Shown: piece by piece, positions 26,885 through 36,593 of the stretch
How the letters are laid out: every line of letters begins with the position of its first letter
Numbering within the stretch: the first letter of the stretch is position 1
Assembly: GCF_963666675.1 (NCBI RefSeq)
Contig: NZ_OY762929.1
Coordinates: forward strand, 2,480,001 to 2,544,000
Direction of reading: 5' to 3'
DNA: 64,000 nt
Source of the DNA: an uncultured Desulfobacter sp.
GTDB lineage: Bacteria; Desulfobacterota; Desulfobacteria; Desulfobacterales; Desulfobacteraceae
Made by a program: the position numbers and the translations under genes
Notes under the pieces: generated by a model
Databases searched by the model: none
What the model was told of the DNA's origin: nothing
Seen by the model: only the letters and a program-made list of their open reading frames with translations

Positions 26885-27704
26885 ATATTTCCGGCTCTTT
26901 TCTATCCCGGCAGTTTTGATGTAGTGCTTGAATAGCGGATTGAAAATTCGGTTCGTTCATTTGCCTTGCTTCTTCTGGACAGATTTTCACACAGGCAAAG
27001 CATATAAGACATTGCCACCTATCTGTCTGGGTTACATTTTCAGGGGAAATAGCTCCGGTAGGACACACGTCGGCACATTGTCCACACTTGGTGCATTTTG
27101 ACGCGTCTGTTTCCGGGGTCAGTGCGACAATCGATCGTGCTTCTTTTATCATATTCAGACTCACAGGCTCGATATAGGGAAACTGGCCGGGAATTGTAAT
27201 AGCTGTTAAATGCTGCGATGATTCCACATTTTGCAGTGTTTTTCGAATCGCAACACCAAACTCCCGGGCTTTTCGGATATCACTTTCATCAGGACGATGT
27301 GGTGCAATTGGATAAGTTTTTGAGGAATACGAATGCTCGGCAACAAAGGCTCCTCCTGCTACTGGAATAAATCCAGCATCAACAGCTATATCATGTAATT
27401 CTTTGAGGGCATCTTCAAATGCTCTGTTTCCATATACGGCAACAAGCACAACAGGAGTCTGCGTCGCTTTTAATGAAGTTAAGTATGGTAAAATTTCCTC
27501 TGGTACACGCCCGTAATATACTGGAGTTGCAATAATAACAATATCGTCTTCGTTAAATAATAGTTGGTCATTGCGTTGCTCCCTATTAGTTATATCTACC
27601 ATTTCAGTAAATTCAGGGTTAATTCCCTGGGTAATACTTTTTGCTATTGTCTTTGTTGTTCCAGTTGGAGAGAAGCATACACAACGAACTGATTTAATTT
27701 TCAT
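26874..27704 (-). CDS. flavodoxin-ferredoxin fusion (EFR1-type)
   Basis: 276 residues. Residues 1-160 are a flavodoxin-like domain with FMN loop FSPTGTTKTIA near residue 11. Residues about 195-245 hold two [4Fe-4S] motifs: CTKCGQCADVCPTG and CLICFACVKICPEEA. It is a cytoplasmic electron carrier; the redox partner is unknown. GGAGG lies eight bases before ATG 27704. Base composition is clearly more AT-rich than nearby genes, and both ends are flanked by non-coding DNA, which may point to transfer. The stop codon overlaps repeat E. Confidence 0.85.
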   Translation of the reverse strand: MKIKSVRCVCFSPTGTTKTIAKSITQGINPEFTEMVDITNREQRNDQLLFNEDDIVIIATPVYYGRVPEEILPYLTSLKATQTPVVLVAVYGNRAFEDALKELHDIAVDAGFIPVAGGAFVAEHSYSSKTYPIAPHRPDESDIRKAREFGVAIRKTLQNVESSQHLTAITIPGQFPYIEPVSLNMIKEARSIVALTPETDASKCTKCGQCADVCPTGAISPENVTQTDRWQCLICFACVKICPEEARQMNEPNFQSAIQALHQNCRDRKEPEIFFI

Positions 27705-28151
27705 TTAATGCCTCCATGTTTAAAAGAATAAGAAGTAATTCTGTAGTTTTTTCTGCTAAAGCTCAAGGTTGTGATTTTATGATAACCTTCAAGTAACAAA
27801 CAAATAACCAGATGTAAATAGTAAGCTTGAATGAAATAATTAAGGAAAACATGAACGAGCAATGATGATAAAAGCAGGCCATACCTGCTTCTGACAATGT
27901 CATGATTACCAGAAGTAATGTTGGGTAATTGGAGCCCCGGATATCAGGATAACCTTTCAATTTGTAACGGTTTTTAAATGTAATTCTTATCCTTTTTTGA
28001 AGCAGGACACCATCGGTAACGCGTGGGAATTGAAACACTCAGGTTGTTCGTGGTACCCTTGACTCAATTTGAATATCTTAGGGGTAGTATCACCCGTGTG
28101 ATCAAAGCATTAAAAACGGCAGTTAAATTTTTTGAAGAACAGGAGTCCTCT
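27705..28151. other. AT-rich divergent intergenic region
   Basis: Between the flavodoxin gene and glpD. An open minus frame at 27763-28038 has no ribosome site or family and is not called. Promoters are expected but not identifiable; no operator for a GlpR-type repressor stands out. Confidence 0.4.
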
Positions 28152-29711
28152 GTGAATCGTGCGGAAATGATCAAAAAAATAGCAGGCTATGACGGTTATT
28201 GGGATTTTGTCGTTATCGGTGGCGGGGCAACCGGATTGGGTGTGGGACTGGATGCCGCATCAAGGGGGTATAAAACGCTTTTGTTGGAACAACACGATTT
28301 TTCCAAAGGGACATCCAGCCGGTCGACAAAATTGGTTCACGGCGGGGTCAGGTACTTGCGTCAGGGAAACATTTCCCTGGTTCTTGAGGCCCTCCATGAG
28401 CGGGGTCTCTTAATTCGCAACGCCCCGCATCTGGTCAGTCATCAGGCATTTGTGGTACCCAACTATGAGTGGTGGGACGGCCCTTTTTACGGTGCAGGGA
28501 TGAAAGTATACGATCTGTTGGCTGGCAGACTTGGGCTGGGATCTTCCAAACACCTTTCAAAAGAAGAAACATTAAAGCGGATTCCCACACTGGAGCCCAA
28601 GGGACTGCGGGGGGGCGTGGTCTATTTTGACGCCCAATTTGACGATTCCCGCCTGGCCGTCAACCTGGCCCAGACCATGGCTGAACATGGGGGCGTGCCT
28701 GTAAATTACATGAAAGTGACCGGGTTTACCCGGTCCGGTGAAATGATTGACGGGGTAACCGCAAAAAATATGGAAACCGGTGATGCGTACGAAATTCACA
28801 GCCGGGTGGTGGTAAACGCCACCGGTGTTTTCACCGACGAAGTACTTAAAATGGAAAATCCGGACGCTGCTCCCATCATTACGCCCAGCCAAGGGGTTCA
28901 TGTGGTCCTGGATAAGGAATTTCTTCCCGGTGATTCAGCCGTCATGGTGCCCCAGACCACTGACGGAAGGGTTTTGTTTGCCGTTCCATGGCATGATAAG
29001 GTCGTCGTGGGCACCACGGATACACAAGTACCGGATGTGAGTCTGGAACCCCGGGCATTGGAGGAGGAGATCAAGTTCATCCTTGACCATGCGGCCGTCT
29101 ATTTAACCAAAGATCCTGCCAGAGATGACGTTCAAAGCGTTTTTGCCGGACTGCGCCCCTTGGTTAAAGCCGGGGAAGGAAAAAGCACGGCAGCCATCTC
29201 CCGGGACCACTATTTAGTCATTTCTGAATCGGGTCTTGTGACCATCACCGGCGGCAAATGGACCACCTATCGCAAAATGGCCGAAGATACCGTCAACCAG
29301 GCAGCCCTGGTGGCCGGGCTGAAAGATCAGCCCTGCATCACTAAAGATCTTAGAATCCATGGATGGTTAAAGCATTTTGATGAACACGACCCCTTAAGCT
29401 ACTATGGGTCCGATGCAGTTTATATCAAAAAAATCGTAAACGCAGATACAGCCATGGGTGAGAAACTCCATGAAAAATTATCTTATATCAGAGCGGAAGT
29501 GATCTGGGCTGTCAGGGAAGAGATGGCCAGAACCGTGGAGGATTTTTTAGCCCGGCGCAGCCGTGCCCTTTTTCTGAATGCCCGGGCCAGTATCGATGCG
29601 GCGCCGGAAGTGGCCCGGATCATGGCCGAGGAGATGGGGTATGATCGCACATGGCAGGTGGACCAGGAAAATGCATATGTTACTTTGGCCAAAGCGTATC
29701 TGCTGACCTAA
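28152..29711 (+). CDS. glpD: glycerol-3-phosphate dehydrogenase (FAD, GlpD)
   Basis: 519 residues from GTG 28152, with AGGAG six bases upstream; the frame is open further 5' but lacks a site. It oxidises glycerol-3-phosphate to DHAP and passes electrons to quinone at the inner membrane. FAD loop VVIGGGATGLGVGLDAASRG (about 20-39), GTSSRSTKLVHGGVRYL, and GGKWTTYRKMAED near the FAD. C-terminal DAO domain region with RRSRALFLNA. glpK follows after 37 bp: a glycerol catabolic pair. Confidence 0.94.
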   Translation: MNRAEMIKKIAGYDGYWDFVVIGGGATGLGVGLDAASRGYKTLLLEQHDFSKGTSSRSTKLVHGGVRYLRQGNISLVLEALHERGLLIRNAPHLVSHQAFVVPNYEWWDGPFYGAGMKVYDLLAGRLGLGSSKHLSKEETLKRIPTLEPKGLRGGVVYFDAQFDDSRLAVNLAQTMAEHGGVPVNYMKVTGFTRSGEMIDGVTAKNMETGDAYEIHSRVVVNATGVFTDEVLKMENPDAAPIITPSQGVHVVLDKEFLPGDSAVMVPQTTDGRVLFAVPWHDKVVVGTTDTQVPDVSLEPRALEEEIKFILDHAAVYLTKDPARDDVQSVFAGLRPLVKAGEGKSTAAISRDHYLVISESGLVTITGGKWTTYRKMAEDTVNQAALVAGLKDQPCITKDLRIHGWLKHFDEHDPLSYYGSDAVYIKKIVNADTAMGEKLHEKLSYIRAEVIWAVREEMARTVEDFLARRSRALFLNARASIDAAPEVARIMAEEMGYDRTWQVDQENAYVTLAKAYLLT

Positions 29712-29748
29712 AAATTACATAACAATCAGCAATTTTCAGGAGGTGTTC

Positions 29749-31242
29749 ATGTCTCAATATATCATGGCCCTGGATCAGGGCACAACAAGTTCCCGTACCA
29801 TACTTTATAATGAAACGGGTGAAGCCGTAGCTGTTGCAAGTGAAGCGTTCCCCTGTCAGTATCCCAAAGACGGTTGGGTGGAGCAGGACGCTGAAGAGAT
29901 ATGGAGATCCCAGAAAAATACAATGGATGCCGTCCTTGAACAAGCCAAGCTCAACCTGGGTGATGTGGCTGCCATCGGTATTGCCAATCAGCGGGAAACC
30001 ATCATTGCCTGGAACACAGAGACAGGGAAGCCGGTGGGTAAAGCCATTGTCTGGCAATGCCGCCGGACCGCGGATTATTGTGACCGGTTAAAAACAGAAG
30101 GATTTGATACAGTCATCAAAGAGAAAACCGGCCTGGTGACCGACGCTTATTTCAGCGGGTCCAAAATCCGCTGGATTTTGCGACACAGCATAGAAGCCAG
30201 GGAACTGTGCAATAAAGGCAAACTGAAGGTGGGAACCGTGGACGCATGGCTGATCTGGAAATTGACGGCGGGCGTCGTCCATGCCACCGATGTGAGCAAT
30301 GCGAGCCGGACCATGATTTTCAACATCCATGATCTTAAGTACGATCCAGTCCTGATGGAAAAATTGGAGATTCCCGAAGAGATTCTTCCACATGTCAATC
30401 CGTCCTGCGGCATATTCGGTAAAACCAACAAAAAACTGTTCGGGCATGAAATACCCATTGCCGGTGTCGCAGGGGACCAGCAGGCCGCCCTGTTCGGCCA
30501 GGCCGCCTTTGAAAAAGGAATGACAAAGATCACTTACGGAACCGGTTGCTTTATGTTGATGAATACCGGGAGCCAAGCCATTGCATCACCCTCGGGACTG
30601 CTCACAACCATCGCTTGGCAGATCGGTGATAACGTCACCTATGCCTTGGAAGGTTCGGTGTTTGTTGCCGGTGCACTGTTGCAGTGGATGCGGGATGACT
30701 TAAATTTTTTCAGCGATGTGGCCCAAACCGAAGAGATGGCCACGGCCATCCCCTCATCCGAAGGGCTTTACATTGTCCCTGCCTTTGTGGGCCTGGGCGC
30801 GCCTTATTGGGATCCCTATGCCAGGGGCGCCATGCTGGGCATTACCCGGGGAACAACAAAAAATCATATTATCCGGGCCGGGCTTCAATCCCTTGCCTAC
30901 CAGGCCAATGATTTGATCGGTGCCATGGTTAAAGATTCGGGTATTAAATTAAAAACTGTTAACGTGGACGGCGGGGCCAGTGCCAACAATTATCTATGCC
31001 AATTCCAGGCGGACATCCTGGGCGTCTCCTTGTGCCGTCCTAAGCACGTGGAGACCACTGCCATGGGGGCGGCTTACCTTGCCGGTCTTGCTGTCGGCGT
31101 ATGGGCGGACATGGACCAGATTAAATCTTTTTGGCAGCAAGACCGTTGTTTTCATTTGAACAAAAGCCAGGAAAAGGTGGATGAATGCCTGCAAGGCTGG
31201 AGAAAAGCGGTGGACCGTGCAAAGTCATGGGCCAAAACTTGA
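29749..31242 (+). CDS. glpK: glycerol kinase
   Basis: 497 residues from ATG 29749, with AGGAGG five bases upstream; an in-frame GTG six bases earlier overlaps that site. FGGY-family kinase giving glycerol-3-phosphate. ALDQGTTSSR (4-13), WVEQD, WQCRRT, GDQQAALFGQ, GTGCFMLMNTG and DGGASAN are all present. Length equals the family norm. Works with GlpD; no glycerol facilitator is visible nearby. Confidence 0.95.
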   Translation: MSQYIMALDQGTTSSRTILYNETGEAVAVASEAFPCQYPKDGWVEQDAEEIWRSQKNTMDAVLEQAKLNLGDVAAIGIANQRETIIAWNTETGKPVGKAIVWQCRRTADYCDRLKTEGFDTVIKEKTGLVTDAYFSGSKIRWILRHSIEARELCNKGKLKVGTVDAWLIWKLTAGVVHATDVSNASRTMIFNIHDLKYDPVLMEKLEIPEEILPHVNPSCGIFGKTNKKLFGHEIPIAGVAGDQQAALFGQAAFEKGMTKITYGTGCFMLMNTGSQAIASPSGLLTTIAWQIGDNVTYALEGSVFVAGALLQWMRDDLNFFSDVAQTEEMATAIPSSEGLYIVPAFVGLGAPYWDPYARGAMLGITRGTTKNHIIRAGLQSLAYQANDLIGAMVKDSGIKLKTVNVDGGASANNYLCQFQADILGVSLCRPKHVETTAMGAAYLAGLAVGVWADMDQIKSFWQQDRCFHLNKSQEKVDECLQGWRKAVDRAKSWAKT

Positions 31243-31256
31243 AGTACTTTGCCCTG

Positions 31257-32603
31257 TCAGGGAATGATCCGGCCGACAAGGTTGTCGTCATTACCGAATT
31301 GATCATATTTAAGATTCACTATTTTTCCTTTAAGGCCGACCGGGGGACCTTGGGCATCTTCATTCTCGATGAAAATGGTCAGGTAATTGGTGGTGATCGC
31401 CTTAAGCATACCTGTGTGCCGGTCCCTCTGATTCTGGATCAGTGCTTGGAGAACCCTGCCCTGGTTTAATTTGATAAATGCAGATCGTTTCCGCTCTCCA
31501 AGCTCGCGCATCAGGGCGGCCCTTTTTTTTGCCGTATCCGAGGGTACCTTGGGGGTGAAATGGTATGCCGGGGTTCCTTTTCTTGGTGAAAAGGGGAAGA
31601 CATGGAGGTAAGAGACGGGCAGATCTTCCACAAGCTTGTATGTATTTTCAAACGCCTCGTCGGTTTCACCGGGAAACCCCATGATCACATCAAGGCCGAT
31701 ACCGGCATGGGGCAGGATCCCATGGATTTTTTGGACGACTTCAGAAAATTGTTCAACGGAATAGGGCCGTTTCATCCGGGCCAGAACATCATTGTCCCCC
31801 GCCTGGAGAGGAATGTGAAAATGGTCGCACAAAATATGGCCGGGCCGCGCCAGGTGGATGAGTTCTTCGGTAATTTCATTGGGCTCAATGGAAGAGATCC
31901 TGATCTGATCGACCGGTTTGTTTTCATCAAGGGTTTTTACAAGATCAGTCAACGATGTTGCAGGGGTTAAATCCATACCGTATAATCCCGTGTGGATGCC
32001 CGTGAGGATGACCTCTTTGAACCCCTGCCTGTTTAAGCTTGACACATGGGCCACGACCTCGTCAAAGGGCAAGGAGACCGATGCCCCCCGGGCATAGGGG
32101 ATAATGCAGTAGGTGCAGAACTGGTTGCACCCGTCCTGGATTTTCAGATAGGCCCGGGTCATTTTACCCGATACGGGCCGGTCGGATTCTGCAAATGCCG
32201 CAAACTGTGCCGCGTCACCGAATTCAGGTTTTCTAAAATCAAACAGATCGTTTCCAGGGTGTTCCTGTCCAAGGTATTTGGTGATCACAGGTTTATCCTG
32301 GTGGCAGACAATAAGATCCACCCCTGAAATTTTTTTAAACTGTTCCTGATCAGTCTGGGCATGGCATCCTGTGACAATTACGGTTGCATCGGGGTTTTCC
32401 CGGATCAGTTTTCTGGTTTCCTGGCGGGACTGCATGCCCGCCCTTGAGGTCACGGCACAGGTATTTATAATGCAGACATCCGCAGGACTGCCCTTGTCTG
32501 CCCTTGAAAAACCATGGGCTTCAAGCTGGGCTGCAATGGCGTCGGATTCATATTGATTGACTTTACAGCCAAGGCTTTCGATGTAAAATGTTTTTTTATT
32601 CAT
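31257..32603 (-). CDS. mtaB: tRNA (N6-threonylcarbamoyladenosine(37)-C2)-methylthiotransferase MtaB
   Basis: 448 residues. N-terminal UPF0004 domain with three cluster cysteines (SLGCKVNQ, NTCAVT, TGCHAQ), a radical SAM core with CNQFCTYC followed by IPYARG, and a short C-terminal TRAM-like part. MtaB adds methylthio to t6A37, giving ms2t6A. The GCKVNQYE start is typical of MtaB rather than MiaB. The convergent glpK ends 14 bp away. Its start overlaps the mnmA stop by 4 bp, so two tRNA-thiolation genes are coupled. Confidence 0.92.
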   Translation of the reverse strand: MNKKTFYIESLGCKVNQYESDAIAAQLEAHGFSRADKGSPADVCIINTCAVTSRAGMQSRQETRKLIRENPDATVIVTGCHAQTDQEQFKKISGVDLIVCHQDKPVITKYLGQEHPGNDLFDFRKPEFGDAAQFAAFAESDRPVSGKMTRAYLKIQDGCNQFCTYCIIPYARGASVSLPFDEVVAHVSSLNRQGFKEVILTGIHTGLYGMDLTPATSLTDLVKTLDENKPVDQIRISSIEPNEITEELIHLARPGHILCDHFHIPLQAGDNDVLARMKRPYSVEQFSEVVQKIHGILPHAGIGLDVIMGFPGETDEAFENTYKLVEDLPVSYLHVFPFSPRKGTPAYHFTPKVPSDTAKKRAALMRELGERKRSAFIKLNQGRVLQALIQNQRDRHTGMLKAITTNYLTIFIENEDAQGPPVGLKGKIVNLKYDQFGNDDNLVGRIIP

Positions 32604-33658
32604 TGAATTGCTGAAATTAGTCCTGCGCCTAATACGCGGTTGTCTTGGTAGAACACGGCAGCCTGTCCGGGTGTGATCGCATTTTGGGGGGTGTCAAAGG
32701 TGGCAATGCCGTGGGTATCATCATCCCATTCAAGGCAGGCCGGAGCCGCCTTGTGTCCGTACCGTATTTGAACGGTCAGATTGTTTATGTGTTCTTTTTC
32801 AGGATAGTGCCAGACCATCTGTTCAACCTTCATCCGGTTTTGGGCCAACTCGGATTTAAAACAGACATGAAGGGTATTGGTCTTCATGTCGATTTTTCTA
32901 ACATAATAGGGGGCAGGGCCCGGAATATTGATTCCCTTGCGCTGGCCCACCGTAAATGTGTGAAGCCCCTGGTGTGATCCCAGTATCGTTCCCTGGCGGT
33001 CAACCACCGGCCCGGGTCTGGGACTGGTTTTGGTCTGGTTGATAATGAAGGCACCATGATTTTTATCCGGTAAAAAGCAGATATCCTGGCTTTCATTGGG
33101 CACAATCGGTACAAGGTTGTGCTGCCCGGCAAATTCCCGGACCCGGCTTTTGGTAAAATCGGCCAGGGGAAACACCACATGCGCTAAAACCTTGGGGGAA
33201 AGCATGGACAGAAAATAGGACTGGTCTTTATGCAGGTCAGCCCCTCGTTCAAGCCATGCATCTCCCGCCTCTTTTCTGCCGGGGGTATAGCGGTTGACCA
33301 CCGTGGCATAATGGCCGGTTGCCAGCAGATCTGCCCCAAGTGTTTGCGCATGTTCGAACAATACCTTAAATTTGATCTGCATGTTGCAGACCAGGCACGG
33401 GTTCGGCGTTTGTCCGGCCATGTAGGTCGACACAAAATAATCAACCACCCGGGTCTCAAATTCCTGTGACAGGTCAATGGTGTGCACGGGAAATCCAAAC
33501 ACCGATGACAGGGCAGATACGTCCGTCGGATTTTTTTCAAAACCTGTGGTGAAATGAATGCCGAAAACATTTTTAAAACGCTGTTTAACAAGAAATCCTG
33601 CGACCAGGGAATCTATTCCGCCGCTCAGTGCCACAGCAACTACCGGTGAATCAGACAT
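32600..33658 (-). CDS. mnmA: tRNA-specific 2-thiouridylase MnmA
   Basis: 352 residues. PP-loop VALSGGIDSLVAG near residue 8, catalytic cysteines in TPNPCLVCN and SQDICFLP, and GQRKGIN in the central domain. It thiolates U34 of tRNA Lys/Glu/Gln. Its start touches the NIL ferredoxin stop (shared base at 33658). An adjacent ferredoxin suggests electrons or sulfur for these reactions, but that is inference. Confidence 0.92.
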   Translation of the reverse strand: MSDSPVVAVALSGGIDSLVAGFLVKQRFKNVFGIHFTTGFEKNPTDVSALSSVFGFPVHTIDLSQEFETRVVDYFVSTYMAGQTPNPCLVCNMQIKFKVLFEHAQTLGADLLATGHYATVVNRYTPGRKEAGDAWLERGADLHKDQSYFLSMLSPKVLAHVVFPLADFTKSRVREFAGQHNLVPIVPNESQDICFLPDKNHGAFIINQTKTSPRPGPVVDRQGTILGSHQGLHTFTVGQRKGINIPGPAPYYVRKIDMKTNTLHVCFKSELAQNRMKVEQMVWHYPEKEHINNLTVQIRYGHKAAPACLEWDDDTHGIATFDTPQNAITPGQAAVFYQDNRVLGAGLISAIQ

Positions 33659-34089
33659 CAGGCCGTTTCTTTTAGATCAGAACTGAACAGACCCATGGCC
33701 CGGATGGGGCAGGTAAGAAGGCAACGCTCACACAAACTGCATTTTTCCCGGTCAAAGACCACTTCCATTTCAGGGCGTTTGATGTACAGGGCGCCTGTGG
33801 GGCAAACGGCGGTACATGCGCCGCAATGGGTGCATTTTTCTTCGTCTTTGTAAATTTTATGTTCAGGGGTGGATACACGAACCCCTTGTTCTTTCAGATA
33901 CGTCATCCCCTGGTTGAATGCGGCTTTTCCGGTACAGGAAATTTCAAGCACCATGTGGCCTTCACTTTTTGAGGATATTCGTGCCTTTAAAATATTGAAC
34001 ATGATGTCATATTTTTTAACCAGCTCGCAGACAACGGGTCTTTGGGCCGATCTTGGTGGAAAATCTAAAATCACAATTTTTGAATACAA
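33658..34089 (-). CDS. NIL-domain ferredoxin
   Basis: About 143 residues from TTG 34089, with GGAGG eight bases upstream; the frame continues to 34128 without a site. Residues 1-75 are a NIL domain (as in MetN/NatA regulators and sulfur-metabolism ferredoxins). Residues about 80-135 hold two [4Fe-4S] motifs, CTHCGACTAVCPTG and CSLCERCLLTCPIRA. NIL ferredoxins are linked to homocysteine/sulfide handling in anaerobes. Leads the operon with mnmA and mtaB, hinting at a role in sulfur transfer to tRNA. Confidence 0.85.
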   Translation of the reverse strand: MYSKIVILDFPPRSAQRPVVCELVKKYDIMFNILKARISSKSEGHMVLEISCTGKAAFNQGMTYLKEQGVRVSTPEHKIYKDEEKCTHCGACTAVCPTGALYIKRPEMEVVFDREKCSLCERCLLTCPIRAMGLFSSDLKETA

Positions 34090-34162
34090 CGTTCTAACCT
34101 CCGTTTCCTTGTGTTGAATCAAAACCAAATCCTATACCATATATCATTCATTACGGTTCATA

Positions 34163-34196
34163 TGAAAGTCCAAATAAGTTATTGACTTACTTTCAT
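34163..34196. repeat. hairpin resembling the tail of the interspersed repeat
   Basis: TGAAAGT...ACTTTCA outer stem with AAGTC-AATAA/TTATT-GACTT inside. The right arm (TGACTTACTTTCATG) resembles the same part of copy D. Stems 1 and 2 are absent. It lies in the divergent gap between the NIL ferredoxin and the histidine kinase genes and might be a degraded copy or an operator. Confidence 0.4.
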
Positions 34197-34411
34197 GCGG
34201 TATATGGGGGATGAATCCGTAAATAATGGGGCAGAGCACTCCCCCTGGCTGGCCGACTGATTTTGTTTTGAGCAACCTATTCGCTTAAAATCGTAATTGC
34301 GTGAAAAATACCTTGTCAAATAGTGATAGTTTCAGATAATAGTATAAAAAAATTAGCCAAGATTTCATTATATTCTTAAATAACCTCATGAGTTCTTTTT
34401 TCAGGAGACGT

Positions 34412-36115
34412 ATGTCTGAAAAGGCGTCATACAACAGATTAGAAGAACAGCTGAAAAGGCTTGAGCTTGAAAATGCTGCCTTGAAACAAGAGATCGTCGC
34501 GCTAAAAAAAGATCAGCCCTTTAACTTAAGTTTTGGCTCAACGCCTGCTGACTTTGAATCTGTAATCAATCAAAAAATCGAAACAGAAAGAAAATTGCTG
34601 CTGGCTACAGTCGAGCAATTTTCCGAGATGGTTTATATCACAAATTCCGAGGGGATAATTCAGTATCTCAACCCCGCATTTGAAGCGCTGACCGGGTTTT
34701 CCAGGGATGAGTGCATCGGCAAGGATATCAGTCGGTTTCGAAGCCGTAAACACGACAGCCAGTTTAATATCAATCTGCGGGCCATCATCAGTTCCGGGCG
34801 GGTATGGAAGGGCCATGCCGAGTTTAAGAAAAAAGACAACTCGTTTTGCATCATGGATCTGACCATCTCTTCGGTCACGGACAAAAACGGGGTCATTACC
34901 AACTACGTGGGCGTACAGCGAATTGTCTCTAATGAAACTGAGATCAATGAAAAAATGGCCCAGGCCCAGAAGCTTGAATCCCTTGGTACCCTGGCCGGTG
35001 GCGTGGCCCATGATCTGAATAATATGCTGTTTCCCATTCTGGGTAATGCCGAGCTATTGATCCTGAAAAGCGTGGCCTTTGACAATGGCACAAAAGAGAA
35101 TCTGACCCAGCTTTATGAAAGCGCCCTCCAGGCAAAGGAACTTGTCCAGCAGATTTTAAACTTTTCCCGCCACAAAAAGATTCAACGACGGCCGCTACAA
35201 ATACAAAACAGCATTGATACCGTGCTCAAGCTGATGAAATCGGGTATTCCGCGGAATATTTCCATTGAAAACGATGTGGACCCCTGCTGCCCGCCTGTGG
35301 CTGCAGATTCCACCCAGTTGCATCAGATTATCATGAATTTGATCAGTAACGGGGTACATGCCATGGGCAAAACAGGCGGTGTGATAACTGTCTCATTGAA
35401 GCCTGTGGCCGTATCCCAAGCCGATGCCGGGGGTGGTGTTAAACCGGGAAATTATATTTGTCTAAGTGTCTGCGACACAGGTGAAGGGATGTCAAAGGAG
35501 GTAATGAAGCGTATTTTCGAACCCTTTTATACCACCAAGGGCAATGAGAACGGCACCGGGATGGGATTGTCTGTTGTCTATGGTATTGTCAAAGATATGG
35601 GCGGCGGCATAAAGGTGGACAGCCAACCGGGCAAAGGTAGCCGGTTCCGGTTATATTTCCCCCAGGTTTTGGCCTCTAAAATTAAATCCGGGCTTCAAGC
35701 GTCGGTCCTGGGTGGGAAAGCAGACATTGAGTATGGGATCAACGTTCTTTTTGTGGATGATGAAAATATCATTCTCAAAGTCGCAAAATCCATGCTGGAT
35801 CGCTTGGGGTGTCACACCACAACCATGACCGATCCTGTGGCGGCTCTGGAACGTTTTGAACGAGACCCGTTCACCTATGATCTTGTGATTACGGATTTAT
35901 ATATGGCGCATATGAACGGCGATTGTCTGGCCGAGAAAATAAGAGTACTTCGATCGGATGTCCCTATCTTCCTTTGCACGGGATTCAGCCAGGACATTAC
36001 CTTGGATATGATGGCCCAGACAGGTTTTAAGGCCGTATTATCCAAACCCCTTTCCATAAAAGAATTTTCTGATAAAATCGGAAAGTTTTTTGAGCCAAAG
36101 CGTTCTCTGGATTAG
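34412..36115 (+). CDS. PAS hybrid histidine kinase with C-terminal receiver
   Basis: 567 residues from ATG 34412, which has AGGAG four bases upstream; ATG 34388 is in frame but lacks a site. A coiled coil (about 5-35) is followed by a PAS domain (about 65-170: TNSEGIIQYLNPAFEALTG) and a HisKA helix with LAGGVAHDLNNML (H203 region). The HATPase domain has NLISNGVHAM, DTGEGMS and GTGMGLSVVYG. The receiver (about 440-560) has phosphoacceptor Asp in VITDLYMAHMNG. No transmembrane segment, so a cytoplasmic sensor. No output regulator adjoins it. Confidence 0.9.
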   Translation: MSEKASYNRLEEQLKRLELENAALKQEIVALKKDQPFNLSFGSTPADFESVINQKIETERKLLLATVEQFSEMVYITNSEGIIQYLNPAFEALTGFSRDECIGKDISRFRSRKHDSQFNINLRAIISSGRVWKGHAEFKKKDNSFCIMDLTISSVTDKNGVITNYVGVQRIVSNETEINEKMAQAQKLESLGTLAGGVAHDLNNMLFPILGNAELLILKSVAFDNGTKENLTQLYESALQAKELVQQILNFSRHKKIQRRPLQIQNSIDTVLKLMKSGIPRNISIENDVDPCCPPVAADSTQLHQIIMNLISNGVHAMGKTGGVITVSLKPVAVSQADAGGGVKPGNYICLSVCDTGEGMSKEVMKRIFEPFYTTKGNENGTGMGLSVVYGIVKDMGGGIKVDSQPGKGSRFRLYFPQVLASKIKSGLQASVLGGKADIEYGINVLFVDDENIILKVAKSMLDRLGCHTTTMTDPVAALERFERDPFTYDLVITDLYMAHMNGDCLAEKIRVLRSDVPIFLCTGFSQDITLDMMAQTGFKAVLSKPLSIKEFSDKIGKFFEPKRSLD

Positions 36116-36158
36116 TGCCGACTAAACAATAAAAAAAAAGCTGATAGACGAAAATTTA

Positions 36159-36524
36159 ATGTCTGGTCCTGACGTAGAAAAAATAAAAGCCCTTGAAAAG
36201 AAAATGAATCATCTGGGAATTTACAAAAAAGATATCCTGGAAAAATTTATAAAATCCTCGGGCCGTGGCGGCCAAAAAGTCAATAAAACTTGCTCTGCCG
36301 TGTTTTTGACCCACCTGCCTACCAAAATAAGCGTAAAATTCGGGAAACACAGATCCCAGCATTTGAACCGGTTTATGGCACTGCGGCATCTGGTGGAAAA
36401 AATTGAACAGCAGCAAACCGGGACACCCGATGCCGCAGCCCGAAAAATAACCCGGTTAAAAAAGCAGAAAAAACGGCGAAGGAAAAAGGCGCTGGGTAAG
36501 GTACCGGACCAGAAAACAACCTGA
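36159..36524 (+). CDS. GGQ-domain release-factor homologue (ribosome rescue type)
   Basis: 121 residues. Contains the class-I release factor catalytic motif SSGRGGQKVNKT near residue 35-46, then a highly basic C-terminal tail (KKQKKRRRKK). It lacks codon-recognition domains, as in ArfB/YaeJ and mitochondrial C12orf65-type proteins, which hydrolyse peptidyl-tRNA on stalled ribosomes. It starts 43 bp after the kinase gene on the same strand. ATG at 36159 has no strong ribosome site. Confidence 0.85.
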   Translation: MSGPDVEKIKALEKKMNHLGIYKKDILEKFIKSSGRGGQKVNKTCSAVFLTHLPTKISVKFGKHRSQHLNRFMALRHLVEKIEQQQTGTPDAAARKITRLKKQKKRRRKKALGKVPDQKTT

Positions 36525-36593
36525 AACGCGATGATCCAGTTTTTGTTAATTTGAACAAATTCCCTAAAACCGGACTATCGAGTGAGAATCATT

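Noticed and set aside
27763..28038. Open minus-strand frame of 91 codons upstream of glpD
   Set aside because: No ribosome site, odd composition, no family resemblance, and it lies in an expected promoter region.
36373..36558. Minus-strand frame over the release-factor homologue
   Set aside because: Antisense shadow; the GGQ protein is well supported.
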